DNA of 64,000 nt from Hippasteria phrygiana (lineage: Eukaryota; Echinodermata; Asteroidea; Valvatida; Goniasteridae): NCBI GenBank assembly GCA_037893225.1, contig JAZGUH010000401.1:248001-312000 (forward strand). The letters run 5' to 3'. This document shows positions 23,601-32,255 of this stretch, piece by piece. The first letter of the stretch is position 1. Each line of letters starts with the position of its first letter. Below the pieces are notes generated by a model, which worked only from the letters and a program-made list of their open reading frames with translations, was not told the origin of the DNA and did no database searches. A program made the translations under genes and the position numbers.

Positions 23601-26600
23601 TTAAACTCGGTGGTCACGTGGTTAAGATAACTGGGTTCGAGTGCCGGCCGAGTAAGCCTGTAAATTCTTTCACACACGCTCTCGGAATGCTTTATACACC
23701 ACGTCGGGAAGGGCAAATGTCTTCCAAATGACTGCCACATTATAATCAGTGGTCCATGAACGAAGACATAAACAGCAGGGGAGCCCTGTGGGCTAATCCT
23801 CGACTTTACTTGATTATACTTGATTATACTCTTTTCTGAATTCTTGAACACGTCCAACCTGTGTCCGCTACTTCCTTGTTTCCATTTCCAGCTAAATCCT
23901 TCTAAATATTTACCCTTCAATTTTTGACACACGGAAAATTTAGTAATTCGGTTCACTGACAGGAGGCTTTAATCATTTATATTTCATATTAACTACGCAA
24001 AGTACTGATCCCATGTATGCAAGCTGGTCTGAGTATCATACGGTGCATGCATTGCATCAACGTCTGATATATGTGGACATGCTAATTTATGCGACCCCGC
24101 GCAACAGCCAATCGGAGTGGACTTTGCAACTTGTGACGTCATTTCGATCGCAAATGTGGACGAAGGTACTGATTGGTTGATAGGTGTCAGCTGACCCCGT
24201 TTCTCTGTATTCATCATAGTCTGGTTCCCAGACCAAAATATTCTGACTATTTCTGATGAATATAAGGTCCGGTAGGCGAGTTTTTTTACACAATTATCTG
24301 GGGTACTACCTTTTAAAGCGACTTGAATAAAGGCTACAAGACAGAACACGCATGCGTGACTCTAGGCGCGCTGCTATATTTCTATTTTACTTGCCCGTCG
24401 CTGATGTATTGCAATGTTCGCACATTAGAGCATCACTAATTCATTACTTATCGTTTTCTTCGAAGAAATGTTGAGTTCCAAAGTTGCGCTTGTATCAGCT
24501 ATTCAGTCCTGGTCGTGTTATGTTAACTTATAAACAAACCTTAAAGAAAATATATGTAGGCCTTCTAGAGCTCAATATAGCTCTATGGTAGGACTACATG
24601 TCTACATGTAGGGCCTACATTCAGCATGTTCAGGAAATTGGGCTATGTTCTAACATAGAGCAAGCTCGATAGATATATACCAGTTCATTAGCAGTGTGTA
24701 TCTAAGTTTAGGTTCTGCTGGGGTGGGGGAGAGATATTTTAAGGGGCGTGTAGTGGGGCAGGAAGTTCGATCCCAGCACAAGGTTCATTCATTTGAAGCC
24801 TTCTTGTGCGAAACAGCCTACGTACGATTGTACGATTTTACGTATGTACGTGCGTATTTATAACTGCATAATTGACGTATCGCCGTTTACGAGTTAACCA
24901 CGCCCCTTAGACAACCCTATGGGAATTTTGTGTGGTAATTTTTTTTTTCTCAGATTTAGAGCGTTCACGTGGAATTAAAATTGATGTGATTGGACAATAA
25001 TTCACAAGCTGCGTCGACGCGATTCGACCGCGATAGGTAAATTGCGGTCCAATCACGTACGGCGAGTCGAGTATGTAGTGCAGATGGACTGTAGTCTCCG
25101 CTCGAGAAAGGTGATAAACTATGTCCCATAGCAAAGTACACATAATACCCCAGATCGTTGTGCAAAAAGGAAATCGCATCTGGCCGTAGCCGCCAATGTC
25201 TCGTGACGAGAAGTGGCAGAATTCTGCCACTTCCCGAAGATTTCCGACGTTTTCTCAATTATGTATATAAACTGAAATATCAATGCCACACTCTTGCAGT
25301 ATTTTGCCGACTGGATTTTGCAAGAATATTAAATTGGAATGATGCCACTGACGTCACTAGGACGAACACTGTACGTCATGATCTATTTTAAACCGTGGTC
25401 TAAGATTTAGACGTCAGGGAATCTTCAGGTCAGGGAACCAGACTATATTCACCAAGGCGCGTATAGAGTACCGAAATCTGACGTCAGTTGGCATGACAAC
25501 TGGTTCCAAACAAATGTAAATTTCGACTGTTCCTTTGTTAACAGCCACTCATGCAAACACATAACAAAAGTATTCTGGTTCCAAACATTGCATTGACGTC
25601 ATCACTTTGGTGCTCTATGTACCATGCAATGACAGTTATATAATAATTCAAATGCAGCTACAGAGGTTAGCTGGATAACACCTCATGCCCCATTAGCAGG
25701 CCCAATTATATAGAATAAGTTAAAAATAGATTCAGGATCTAACTTTTACGACAATGTGACAGTTCAGGATTGATTGTGTAAGTCGCCCGTGCCACTGTAA
25801 CAGCTTTGAAATGTGTTTTTTCTTACCAACATCATTTTCAGAACACAAGAACGCCAAGCTCTACATCAGTCACGGAGGTGCCCCCAGTATGTACGAGGCA
25901 CTGTGGGCGGGGCTTCCGATGGTGGTGATACCCCTTTTTACAGATCAGATTGACAACGCAATCCGCATCGTAGACAGAGGTGCCGGTGTATCACTAGATG
26001 TTGCCAGCATCACAGCAGAAACCCTCAGCCAAGCCATCAACGGAGTAGTCAATGAACCCAAGTAAGAGTGATTTTATAGAAACTGTAGACATTTCTTTCC
26101 AGCTCGCAGGTGGTATTCCAAGGGTCGAGGAGGGAGATCTTTCGCCCCGCCTCTTTAGGTAGGTTTGTTCACGCGCTATGTGTTATAAGTATTCACTGAA
26201 GCCGTGTAAATTCTGTGACAATGTAATTGTCTTTGTGCGTTAACCCCTGGAGTACGGTTATCGTAGTGAGGCGTCGGGGTGCCGGGGCTGCCTATGCAGC
26301 CAAACGAAACGGCCACAATGCGCATGTGCAGTCAAGCATAATATAACAATAATCCAACAATGGATTGAAACTGCACAAATAGCAGCAAATTGGTTTTTTT
26401 TGCGCCATTTGGCGTCATCCGTACGCAAAAGGTTTTAAAAGATCACTATATACGCAGTGTTAACATGAACAAGTCAACTTTTAGAATTTCTCAGTGTAAA
26501 AATCACATAGCTTCGAACACTTTATACACACACACTGTTGGTAGATAATTGCTTGCCAAATGTGGTGCTTTACATTATTGAAATACTGCCCATTGGGGTA

Positions 26601-27556
26601 TATGGAGTAAAAGTGAAGGAAAGCACCTCTGTTATACCGTCAGTCGTTCGCAGACCAATGCGTGGAATGATGTTATTTTGTTCTCCACGCTGCCCAAGCC
26701 TCATCACGTATAGTCCCTAGAAGCGATAGTGCGCGCCGCGGCCATAGGCCTACCCCTGTACATCTATTCGACGTCGGGCTATCGATGCCAGTACAAGATA
26801 AGTAATATGTATAATGAAAAAAATCAAGAAAAGAAAAATGAAATTTCACGACCATATACTAAGGAAGGGCGGCATTGAACAGAATATGATATGTCGAAAA
26901 ATTGAGGGAAAGGGAAGCCCGAGGCGTCAATGCACAACATATGTTTTGATGGTCAACAACACATCTCACAAACAACCAGTTCATTCAAGCAACTCACAAC
27001 AGAGAACTCCGGAGATCTATGGTTATCAAAGTCTGCAACCATGTAAAATAGAAGAAGTCTTATCGAAATGCGCGTTCTAACCATTATTCCGGTCAAAGTT
27101 CTAATTGACTGCTTTTGTTTTATACAAAGAAATAACTATCCAAACAGTAATATATGGCAAAAACATGATCGCTTCTTTTGTTATTCTCTCAACCGCCTTG
27201 CCCTTGTCGACTCATTATGCCTACTCCCTTCGTTATTTGGTAACGTAATTTAATGGTGTGTTTATATTTTGTTCAGATACCTAGCGAATGCCCAGCGAAT
27301 TTCCATGATCATGAGAGACCTTCAAACTACCAATCCCCCGGTAGAGACCGCGGCTCACTGGATCCTGCACGTCACTAGGTTCGGTGGGGATCACCTACGC
27401 CCGGCCATCCATGATCTCAACTTTCTTCAGAGGAGTCTCCTGGACGTCTACCTCTTCATCTTTGCTGTTTTTGCCTCGATCCTCGGCTTAAGCATGTCAG
27501 TTTGTTGCTTTTGTTGTAAGTGCATATTCCCCAGAGGCCATCATAAACAGGATTAA
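11090..27556 (+). CDS. UDP-glycosyltransferase (UGT), five exons, complete
   Basis: Transfers a sugar from a UDP-sugar to small lipophilic acceptors (xenobiotics, steroids, pigments) in the ER lumen. Exons 11090-11676, 17899-18211, 22499-22724, 25842-26061 and 27277-27556 join in frame with GT/AG borders at every junction, giving 1626 nt or 541 residues, normal for the family. Residues 1-20 form a signal peptide. H44 in [11 protein letters not shown] and D165 in [12 protein letters not shown] sit where UGTs have the catalytic His and its partner Asp. N95-I-T is a glycosylation sequon. Residues about 316-323 (VILFTLGS) and 368-411 ([21 protein letters not shown] to FTDQ) form the donor-binding signature, with H386 and D410-Q411. 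Residues about 504-525 are a membrane segment, followed by a Cys-rich, basic tail. The subfamily and sugar donor cannot be decided. Confidence 0.96.
11924..12468. mobile_element. TIR element in UGT intron 1
   Basis: TTGTGTTGCCCTCGGAC at the left is mirrored by GTCCGAGGGCAACACGACAA at the right, about 545 bp apart. A GGTC microsatellite (11961-11974) sits at the inner edge of the left arm. There is no coding content. Confidence 0.65.
12469..13361. other. UGT intron 1 sequence without recognised features
   Basis: No exon or repeat end is supported. A local inverted motif around 12755-12800 (CCTGGGG...CCCCCAGG) is short. Confidence 0.35.
13362..13530. repeat. Long hairpin (foldback)
   Basis: Arms CAAATAATGAATGTTT and AAACATTCATTATTTG enclose paired GTAAGAAT/ATTCTTAC, GGTGACAGAT/ATCTGTCACC and ATTCCACGAGGC/GAAGCCGAGTGGAAT. 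Nearly the whole 170 bp folds on itself. It abuts the TIR of the next element directly. Confidence 0.75.
13602..13826 (-). pseudogene. DUF3504-type N-terminal exon, copy 2, with a stop
   Basis: Homologous to the fragment at 58-282: [21 protein letters not shown], then after an in-frame stop [19 protein letters not shown] and FYAGLRR. It ends at the same AAG|GTAAAC donor-like site. The internal stop (AVK then stop) makes this copy non-coding. Confidence 0.55.
13841..13925. mobile_element. Mini inverted-repeat insertion with 10-bp target duplication
   Basis: TTGGTTCCCGGTCCC and GGGACCGGGAACCAGTCC face each other around an AT-rich centre. AATGACAGCC is present on both sides, while copy 1 at 290-299 has it once. 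The insert is about 75-85 bp. Confidence 0.75.
14185..14440. repeat. Two diverged tandem units of about 140 bp
   Basis: Each unit starts TTATTCAGCCGAA(G/A)AG(G/A)TACA and ends CAATGACAGCAA(T/C)TTTT, then a CGGGGGCCCAGA/CGGGGCCCAGA block. A third start-like piece (TTTATTCAGCTGAAAAGATA) lies at about 13299. No function is recognised. Confidence 0.6.
14441..15722. other. Intron 1 stretch, non-coding, with one strong hairpin
   Basis: The only clear structure is a hairpin at about 14801-14850: TATAAGACATCATTTTGACT, short loop, then AGTCAAAATGATGTCTTATA, arms perfect over 20 bp. No exon is visible. Confidence 0.5.
15723..16090. mobile_element. Foldback element with 21-bp palindromic tandem repeats
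   Basis: Outer arms ACGGAAGCGTATTTAGACAT and ATGTCCTAAATACGCTTCCG are inverted. Inside are about eight 21-bp units on the left (15783-15955) built on TATTTCGCCCGGGCGGATTA, and two inverted units on the right (15990-16032). Each unit has a CGCCCGGGCG palindrome. The frames across it code [13 protein letters not shown] repeats and are artefacts of the repeat. Confidence 0.85.
16184..16256. repeat. Hairpin with 15-bp arms
   Basis: GTCCACGGGAGCTTC at about 16185-16199 pairs with GAAGCTCCCGTGGAC at 16241-16255. GGACTAGCCGAGACCCCC also recurs directly at about 16252-16269 and 16491-16507. Confidence 0.6.
16610..16725. repeat. Degenerate CACAGTGTG cluster
   Basis: At least eight copies of CACAGTG, CACTGTG or close variants occur in about 115 bp, in both orientations, giving several alternative hairpins. 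No known element is assigned. Confidence 0.5.
16738..16880 (-). mobile_element. tRNA-derived SINE, minus orientation
   Basis: On the minus strand: CGAGTGGTTGAGACGTCTGC, then GGAGGTCGTGGGTTAGAGTC and CCGCCCGAGTAAGCCTGTCC. It aligns throughout with the + copy at 23062-23216. The class II-like D-loop and B-box suggest a Ser/Leu-type tRNA origin. Confidence 0.75.
16903..17241. mobile_element. Possible poly-G TIR element
   Basis: AGTGGTGCAGCCAGGTTC...GGGGGG at the left and CCCCCTCTGGCTACGTCATT at the right are inverted and resemble the AGGCGTAGC-ended family at 19608. A poly-G run lies at about 17167-17184. The ends are imperfect, so the boundary is uncertain. Confidence 0.45.
17242..17898. other. 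End of UGT intron 1, with a perfect 32-bp palindrome
   Basis: No additional UGT exon is seen. ACCTGCTTCTCGTGCC and GGCACGAGAAGCAGGT (17671-17702) form a perfect 16+16 palindrome without spacer. Confidence 0.6.
17899..18211 (+). CDS. UGT exon 2
   Basis: The acceptor GAACCAG|G completes codon 196 (Arg). Residues 197-300 include [20 protein letters not shown], the conserved block after the N-terminal domain, and [10 protein letters not shown] just before the linker. The donor is ACG|GTGAGT and the exon ends in phase 0. Confidence 0.95.
18241..18355. mobile_element. Short MITE with CACTGCAAAAAC TIRs in UGT intron 2
   Basis: CACTGCAAAAACAGTGGTG at the left and CACCACAGTTTTTGCAGTG at the right are near-perfect inverted ends, with a (AT)n centre. 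It begins only about 30 bp after the exon 2 splice donor. Confidence 0.75.
18640..18745 (+). mobile_element. tRNA-derived SINE, internally deleted
   Basis: AATTTGGGAGACCGTCAACA, then ATGGCTCAGTTGG (A box) joined to GCAGGTTCGAATCCCGC (B box) and CTGCCAGTTTCTTTGTTCAC. It aligns with the fuller minus copy at 50090-50235, missing the anticodon region. Confidence 0.7.
19060..19610 (+). pseudogene. Penelope-like reverse transcriptase remnant
   Basis: [20 protein letters not shown] and SRGSPTY are the first RT blocks of Penelope-like enzymes. After a jump at about 19282 the read continues with [20 protein letters not shown] and, in another frame, [15 protein letters not shown] and [12 protein letters not shown]. 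The fingers/palm core with the catalytic aspartates is deleted and at least two frameshifts are present. Confidence 0.85.
19608..21367 (+). mobile_element. 1.76-kb poly-G-ended DNA element, copy A
   Basis: Ends CATAGGCGTAGCCAGCGGGG and CCTTGCTACGCCTATG are inverted, each followed inward by a long G or C run (19629-19654; about 21320-21340). A second copy in opposite orientation lies at 47110-48981 with the same internal order: G run, ACGGGGCCCGT block, tandem GTGCCCCCACTGAAAAATG units, 5S-derived SINE, right end. No transposase is seen. The insertion splits the Penelope-like coding sequence between codons for HH and IS. Confidence 0.85.
20340..20885 (+). mobile_element. 5S rRNA-derived SINE inside the poly-G element
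   Basis: GAAGTTAAACAACGTGAATT and GCAGTACTTGGATGGGAAAC (about 20422-20465) match the internal promoter half of animal 5S rRNA (GAAGCTAAGC...TTAGTACTTGGATGGGAGACC). A SINE body with GTGCACGTAAAAGAACCCAG and an AATAAATAAAATAG tail follow. The same unit is in copy B at the same place. Confidence 0.75.
21368..21830 (+). pseudogene. Penelope-like GIY-YIG endonuclease remnant
   Basis: The coding continues after the inserted DNA element: [20 protein letters not shown], then [19 protein letters not shown], the GIY-YIG motif in its Penelope form (GVY...VYIG). It goes on to RLKEHRAH and, after a frame change, [20 protein letters not shown]. Frameshifts make it inactive. Confidence 0.87.
22201..22498. 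other. End of UGT intron 2
   Basis: GGCCAGCTAATTGGAAACGT repeats about every 22-27 bp at 22361-22420. Adjacent GAAAGAACTTGTTTAAGTTC resembles the sequence at 29220-29240 in another Penelope-related fragment. Confidence 0.45.
22499..22724 (+). CDS. UGT exon 3
   Basis: The acceptor is TTTTTAG|A. It codes [20 protein letters not shown] and on to WLPLPKVM, residues 301-375 plus one base. GVILFTLGS is the glycine-rich start of the donor-binding domain, and VLWQSN is the usual R-V-hydrophobic-W block. The donor is ATGG|GTGAGT. Confidence 0.95.
22759..22822. repeat. 34-bp direct duplication after UGT exon 3
   Basis: GCAGACACGGTAACTAGATG and GCAGACACGATAACTAGATT start two adjacent units, each continuing CTTTCGCCAT. 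It begins about 35 bp into intron 3. Confidence 0.65.
23062..23216 (+). mobile_element. tRNA-derived SINE, plus orientation
   Basis: TTAAGCGGTACCCGCTGCTA, then GATCGAGTGGTTAAGATGTC (A box) and GGTTCGAGTCCCGCC (B box). It aligns with the minus copy at 16738-16880. A more degraded relative is at about 23590-23680 (GTGGTTAAGATAACTGGGTT...GAGTAAGCCTGTAAATT). Confidence 0.75.
24216..25446. mobile_element. TIR element with ATAGTCTGGTTCCC ends in UGT intron 3
   Basis: ATAGTCTGGTTCCC at the left and GGGAACCAGACTAT at the right are perfectly inverted over 14 bp. The last 160 bp match 43545-43718, and an 83-bp relative with the same ends lies at 39314-39396. Inside is a 24-bp palindrome GAAGTGGCAGAA/TTCTGCCACTTC (about 25210-25233). 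No transposase is seen. Confidence 0.65.
25842..26061 (+). CDS. UGT exon 4
   Basis: The acceptor TTTTCAG|AA completes E376. It contains the core of the UGT signature, [20 protein letters not shown] and [11 protein letters not shown], with His386, Asp410 and Gln411 contacting the UDP-sugar in known structures. The donor is CCCAA|GTAAGA, phase 2. Confidence 0.96.
26062..27276. other. UGT intron 4, no recognised features
   Basis: Neither an extra exon nor an element end can be supported. The splice sites at both ends are consensus. Confidence 0.5.
27277..27556 (+). CDS. UGT exon 5
   Basis: The acceptor GTTCAG|A completes K449. It codes [20 protein letters not shown], then a hydrophobic span ([17 protein letters not shown]) and a tail [17 protein letters not shown] before TAA. 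This is the usual UGT C-terminus anchoring the enzyme in the ER. The tail ends KQD, not the usual di-lysine retrieval motif. Confidence 0.95.
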
Positions 27557-27569
27557 TGTTAGCTACAAC

Positions 27570-27916
27570 TTAAAGGGGACTGTTTGCTAAGCAAATTGCT
27601 AAGAAATTTGTTTGAGGTTACGTCATAGGCTGCTCCTTTAAAGTATAGATTTTGTGAAAAGGGGCTCTGTACTAACTTAGATAATGGTTTAAACTTTAAA
27701 TTACAGTTGATTGTATGTAAAAAAGATGTTTTACTTTTCCCATAAAACTTGATTAAGTAATTGTACTGAAATCCAATATGGCCGTTATTACCATGGCATC
27801 AGCGGATTTGCGGACAGTGCTTTTTCTTGTAAATCCTGAAGACATTATATTGGTGATAATACATTAAAAAACCTTTAAAACAAAAAAATAGTCTTCTTAG
27901 CTAACAGTCCCCTTAA
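27570..27916. mobile_element. T2/Kolobok-type MITE directly after the UGT stop codon
   Basis: TTAAAGGGGACTGTTTGCTA at the left is mirrored by AGCTAACAGTCCCCTTAA at the right, and TTAA flanks both sides. The TTAAAGGRR terminus is characteristic of T2-type Kolobok MITEs. It starts 14 bp after the UGT stop, so it supplies most of any 3' UTR. An ATTAAA at about 27862 is a possible poly(A) signal. Confidence 0.8.
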
Positions 27917-27951
27917 TAATCAGTCACATTGAAGGGGTTGCAGTGTGATTA

Positions 27952-28361
27952 CTATGAAGCCACCAAAACGGACTACCAAATGTTCCCTTTTTCTGCTAGC
28001 AGAATTATAGGTTGTTACAAAACGCGACAACCGTTTTCGTAAAAAAAAATAATAATTTTTGCAGAAAATTATATTTTACTTTGACGACTATTTCAGCGCC
28101 CTAAAAGTGGACAACTAAAAATCCGAAATTCCCACTAGCAGAATTGTATGATGTCCCAGAAGGGTATACAATCTCATTTACCCATTTTCTGCAAGCAGAC
28201 TTTTTGAAGTCGCGCAAACCGTTTTCAAAAATGTCAATTTTCTACTAGCAGAATTTTGGGTTTTACTCTGACGACTTTCTTGATGCCCCAAAAGTGGACA
28301 ACTAAAAATTATGCTAGCAGAAAATTTGAAAATTCGGTTGCCCACTTTGGGGGCTTCATAG
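27952..28361. mobile_element. TIR element with CTATGAAGCC ends
   Basis: CTATGAAGCCACCAAA and the complement of the right end CTATGAAGCCCCCAAAGTGG agree. Inside, CTAGCAGAATT and GTGGACAACTAAAAAT recur about 190 bp apart, so the interior is a diverged duplication. Confidence 0.65.
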
Positions 28362-28899
28362 ATAACGCCCTATGAAATGTGAGCTGGTCCAACAAAATGA
28401 GTTACAGGCCATCAAATGATGTAGTTATAAGTCCTTAACTAAATTTATGCAAAATGCGATGCGTGCGCATACCGCCGTACATTTGAATATAGAGGGTTTA
28501 GATGCAAACAAAGGGCACATGGTCTATACTTTGAATTTCGTGTTTGTCAGTATGGTCTAAAGATTAAACCTAATAACACATGCTGTAATATTCCAGCCTT
28601 TCATATGGAAAACGTGCTGACTTTTTTGTCACTGAAAACAAATTCTCGCAGAGTTAGGCTAACCCCTGTAGGATTTTCTGAGAATTACAGGAGCTTGGGC
28701 GCTGTTCCTAACATCCTGCTGCTAGCCTAGTTCGTGCAAATAACGTAATCATACTTTTGTAATATGCAATTCCTTTTTGAAAATATGCTAATATGTTGAC
28801 AATTTGGAAGGTGGGGTGATCCTATTGGCTATCGCTTGCGAAAAAAGGGGGAGGGTCTATATCCTCCCCGAGATTTACGTCAACGCAGCAGAGGAAAAA
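28362..28899. other. Non-coding stretch
   Basis: No coding or repeat structure recognised. Confidence 0.35.
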
Positions 28900-29400
28900 T
28901 GAAAAAGGACAGACTAAAATGTTTGAATATTGATTAGGTTTTGTCTGACAACGGCTTCTTGCGACTTTCGCCTTTGAAGTGTTCCCAGAAGAACCGGGTG
29001 ACCATAGAGGAAATATTCTACTAACAAACTGTTCATTATGAAAACATTGCGTGAATAATTTGGAAGAGTTTTTTCTTTTATGTGAAAAAATAAATGACCT
29101 TGCCAGTGAAGATGAAGAACTTGTGGGTGGACATTGGCATACCGATCCACAAATCCACGTATAACAGCACTATGATTTCCCATCATGCCCGAGCTAATTC
29201 TTTTGATTTGGCTTTGAGAAAGAACTTGCTTAAGTTCGAAACGTTCGGGCAGCTAATTTTGTTGAATTTGTTTCTTCTTAGCTTCCATAAGTTCGTTTTT
29301 GACATCATCAAGAACAGTAATTGTCACTTAATGATTCACTTGAATTGTTTTGACACAGTACGATCCATGCATGTTGATAACAATTGAAAATGCAACCTTG
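28900..29400. other. Possible Penelope-related non-coding fragment
   Basis: At about 29212-29260, TTGAGAAAGAACTTGCTTAA, then GTTCGAAACGTTCGGGCAGC resembles both 22327-22430 and the GAAACGT-type ends of Penelope-like elements. The frames on both strands have no recognised domain. Confidence 0.35.
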
Positions 29401-29557
29401 TTGAGATACACTGTCAGGTCATATTTAAACATCCGCTTGTTTAAAAGCAAAATTAACGGGAAAAATGAAATTTGAATCCAGACTGAGACGTTACAGATAA
29501 CTCAATGCAAGCCATAACAAGAATACTAAACACTGTTCACATCAAACTACAACATAC

Positions 29558-29695
29558 GGAAGCGTCCGGCCACAGGAAAGTTAAAAAATATGTGTTACTA
29601 TCTCGCCGCGGCGAGTTACTATCTCGCCGCGGCGAGTTACTATCTCGCCGCGGCGAGTTACTATCTCGCCGCGGCGAGATGCGAGATGCGAGATG
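29558..29695. repeat. 21-bp palindromic tandem array
   Basis: Four 21-bp units of TACTATCTCGCC plus GCGGCGAGT follow each other at about 29597-29680, each with the 14-bp palindrome CTCGCCGCGGCGAG. The array is preceded by ACGGAAGCGT, as in the foldback element at 15723. It ends in GCGAGAT repeats. Confidence 0.85.
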
Positions 29696-29858
29696 GCAGA
29701 TATAAAACACCATAATTATTTTCATTATTCAATATCATTTAATTTAGTCAGTGATGACATCAGTAGTTAGGTTAATTGAAGCAGGGTCCCATCAACATTT
29801 CCCAGTCTGTAGTTTCTAAACAGTTCTGCAGAGCTTCTATATTGTGTTATTCCACTGT

Positions 29859-30660
29859 CTAACTTTCCCAGTAATAGGTTTTGTTTGCTTGAGTTTCTGT
29901 ATTTTGGAAGCAGGTAACTATATCGTGGTCGGACATACCAAGTGGCGCCTTTCCAAAGGACTGATAGGCATTTGGAATGTTACCGTAGCATTTACCGAGG
30001 GTGCGCTGTCCTCTTGTTGGAATGTTCACATGCTGATGGTAGTGGGGCATCACTGCATCAAGATTTATTACAACCGTTGAAATCACCCAGGATTAGTTGG
30101 ATTGCATCCGCTGAATGTCGCTCCAAGTTCAGTGGACAGTTCTTGAAATAATAGCAGCTGCATTTAGGGGTGTGCATCGGAACCGGTACCCGATATCCGA
30201 CCGTTCATGTCAGGAACCGGTTCCAGATTATGGAATCGAGTACCCGTACAATTTTACATTATCGCATAGTAACTTCCCAGAAAATGAAAAAGGAAAGGTT
30301 TCGAATGTTATTTGTGGGGAATTTTCAAAATTGAAATCCGACTACATGGGAAACCAGCACAGATTTCATGTTTATGACGCTCACGAAAATTGACAATAAA
30401 GGGAATTTACCGGTTGTGGTTTTTGTAGTCTGGGTATGGATAAAGAGACTCGACGAGACATAATAGCATGCCTCATTCCACAATAAATACAACTGTATAA
30501 AGCTTTCTTCTTTTTCACAATCGGATACCGGTTCTTTTACTACCGTAAATGCACACCCCTAGCTGCATTGTTAACATCTGCTCGAGGTGGGATGTAAACG
30601 GTGGTCACGAACAATTGTGGAAATTCTCTGGGAGGGTAGTATGGCCGAATTACAGCAGAG
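29859..30660 (-). pseudogene. LINE endonuclease fragment, split by a hAT MITE
   Basis: On the minus strand, 30660-30570 reads SAVIRPYYPPREFPQLFVTT and VYIPPRADVNNAA. After the inserted element, 30156-29859 reads VNIPTRGQRTLGKCYGNIPN and APLGMSDHDIV. This is the C-terminal part of an apurinic-type endonuclease of a non-LTR retrotransposon, including the conserved SDH. No RT follows here. Confidence 0.8.
30165..30561. mobile_element. hAT-type MITE with perfect 8-bp target duplication
   Basis: Ends TAGGGGTGTGCATCGGAACC and TGCACACCCCTA are inverted and begin TAGGG, fitting the hAT pattern YARNG. GCTGCATT is duplicated exactly at 30157-30164 and 30562-30569. The 397-bp interior has no transposase. 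CCGGTACCCGATATCCGACC and its relatives extend the left TIR. Confidence 0.9.
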
Positions 30661-31570
30661 GTAAAATTCCATCCCTACAAAGTCCTGACCAGGCATGGCT
30701 TAGCTCCAGGTGATCCAGAGCGGAGGATGCGGTATTCGAGATGGTTCACTGCTGTGCGACGACGATTTATCTGTGGTGATGAGGCAACGTTTCCTCTGAA
30801 CGGGTGCATCAACAAACAGAACACTAGAGCCTGTGCAGCAAATGACCATCCACCCAAGGAGTTTACTTCACACTCAAGAAACGATCAGAGAGATTCCCTT
30901 CATGACTGGGCTGTTATAACCACAGACGGAAAGCTTCTTAAAATGAAAACAAAATGTAAAAAAGTCACAGTCAGTCACTCCTATAGTTAAGTTGGGGGCT
31001 GACCTTGCTGCACAAAAAATGACATAACTTCTGATTTTGACTGATATTGATGAAATAGAGACTATTTTTCATGTAAGAAGTTCCCGCATCAGGATCTGCC
31101 AAAGTCTAGATTCTGAGGTTGCCTGGTTTGGCCTGGACATTTAGGGGGGTGGGGGGGGGGGGGACAACCTGTACAGTTGGTGTTTGGAGACGGTAAATGA
31201 ATACTCTTATCAATACTGACAATCACATTTCTGGAGAAAAAAAGAAGCACTGAAAGGCAGGGAATCGAACCCTCGACTCAGGATGAACGACTAGCTTAAC
31301 CACTCAGCCACTGAGCTGTTACTACGTGAAAGTACTTTTTAAACCTATTGAAAAAGAGAAGAAACTACACGACGGCAGTATACAATAGCCGAACATGGTT
31401 GAATGAACACCATTAAGAATCACACCACTGTCTTTTTTATCCTCCAAAGGAGTTGAAGCACTCCTTTGTTTTTTGCTCCTCCAGGAACCTTTCATCTGTA
31501 TCCTATTTACACTAATTTACAAGACATTACATGTGTTGATTATAATGTTTACAAATTAAAAACACAAGAA
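30661..31570. other. Non-coding stretch with a tRNA-like SINE remnant
   Basis: A G tract lies at about 31148-31163. At 31244-31325 the minus strand has GCTCAGTGGCTGAGTGGTTA, then GAGGGTTCGATTCCCTGCC, a tRNA-like pair of A and B boxes that I read as a SINE or tRNA pseudogene. Nothing else is recognised. Confidence 0.55.
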
Positions 31571-31574
31571 AAAC

Positions 31575-32255
31575 AAGGTAATTAAGAAACAGGGAAGAGC
31601 TCCAAATCTACCTGACGTTTATATGGACTCCATACAATTACAGGAACTTTGTAGCATCCGCCTTCTTGGTTTAGATATTACTTCCAATCTCAGTTGGGAT
31701 AAGTACATTCTGGACATAGCAAAAAGAGCATCTCAGCGTCTTGGCTGTTTGTTTCGTGCTCGGCGATACCTTACACCTTCTGCCATACTCCATCTTTATA
31801 AGGCCACCATACGCCCTGTCATTGAATATTGTTGTCATGTCTGGGCCGGTGCTCCAGCATGCTACTTATCCCTGCTTGATAGAATTCAGCAACGCGCTGT
31901 TAATCTGGCAGGACAAGATTTGGCATCATTTCTTGAACCTCTTTCCGTTAGGCGATCTGTTTCTTCCCTGGGTCTCTTCTACAGGTATTTCCATGGTATG
32001 TGTGCAGAAGGTCTCTCACTCCTATACGCACCTTCAATGGCAGAACACGCTTTGCAACATTCTCTCACCCCTATACTGTAGCTGTTCCGAAGGCCATTAC
32101 TGTGTGATATTCAAACAGCTTTTTCCCCACGTACTGCTGCACTTTGGAACTCCCTACCTGTATCCTGTTTTCCACCATCATACAATTTATATCAGTTTAA
32201 GAGAAATGTTAATAGATACCTTCTCTCTCTGTAAATTGTCTGTATCTTGTGTTTT
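31575..32255 (+). pseudogene. LINE (Jockey/CR1-like) RT C-terminal fragment
   Basis: VKLLGL-type block read as IRLLGLDITSNLSWDKYILD, then ASQRLGCLFRARRYLTPSAI, LHLYKATIRPVIEYCCHVWA and DRIQQRAVNL. After a frameshift near 32050 comes ITVRYSNSFFPRTAALWNSL, then YNLYQFKRNVNRYLL, the usual end of such ORF2 proteins. It is 5'-truncated; the catalytic YADD is absent. Confidence 0.88.
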
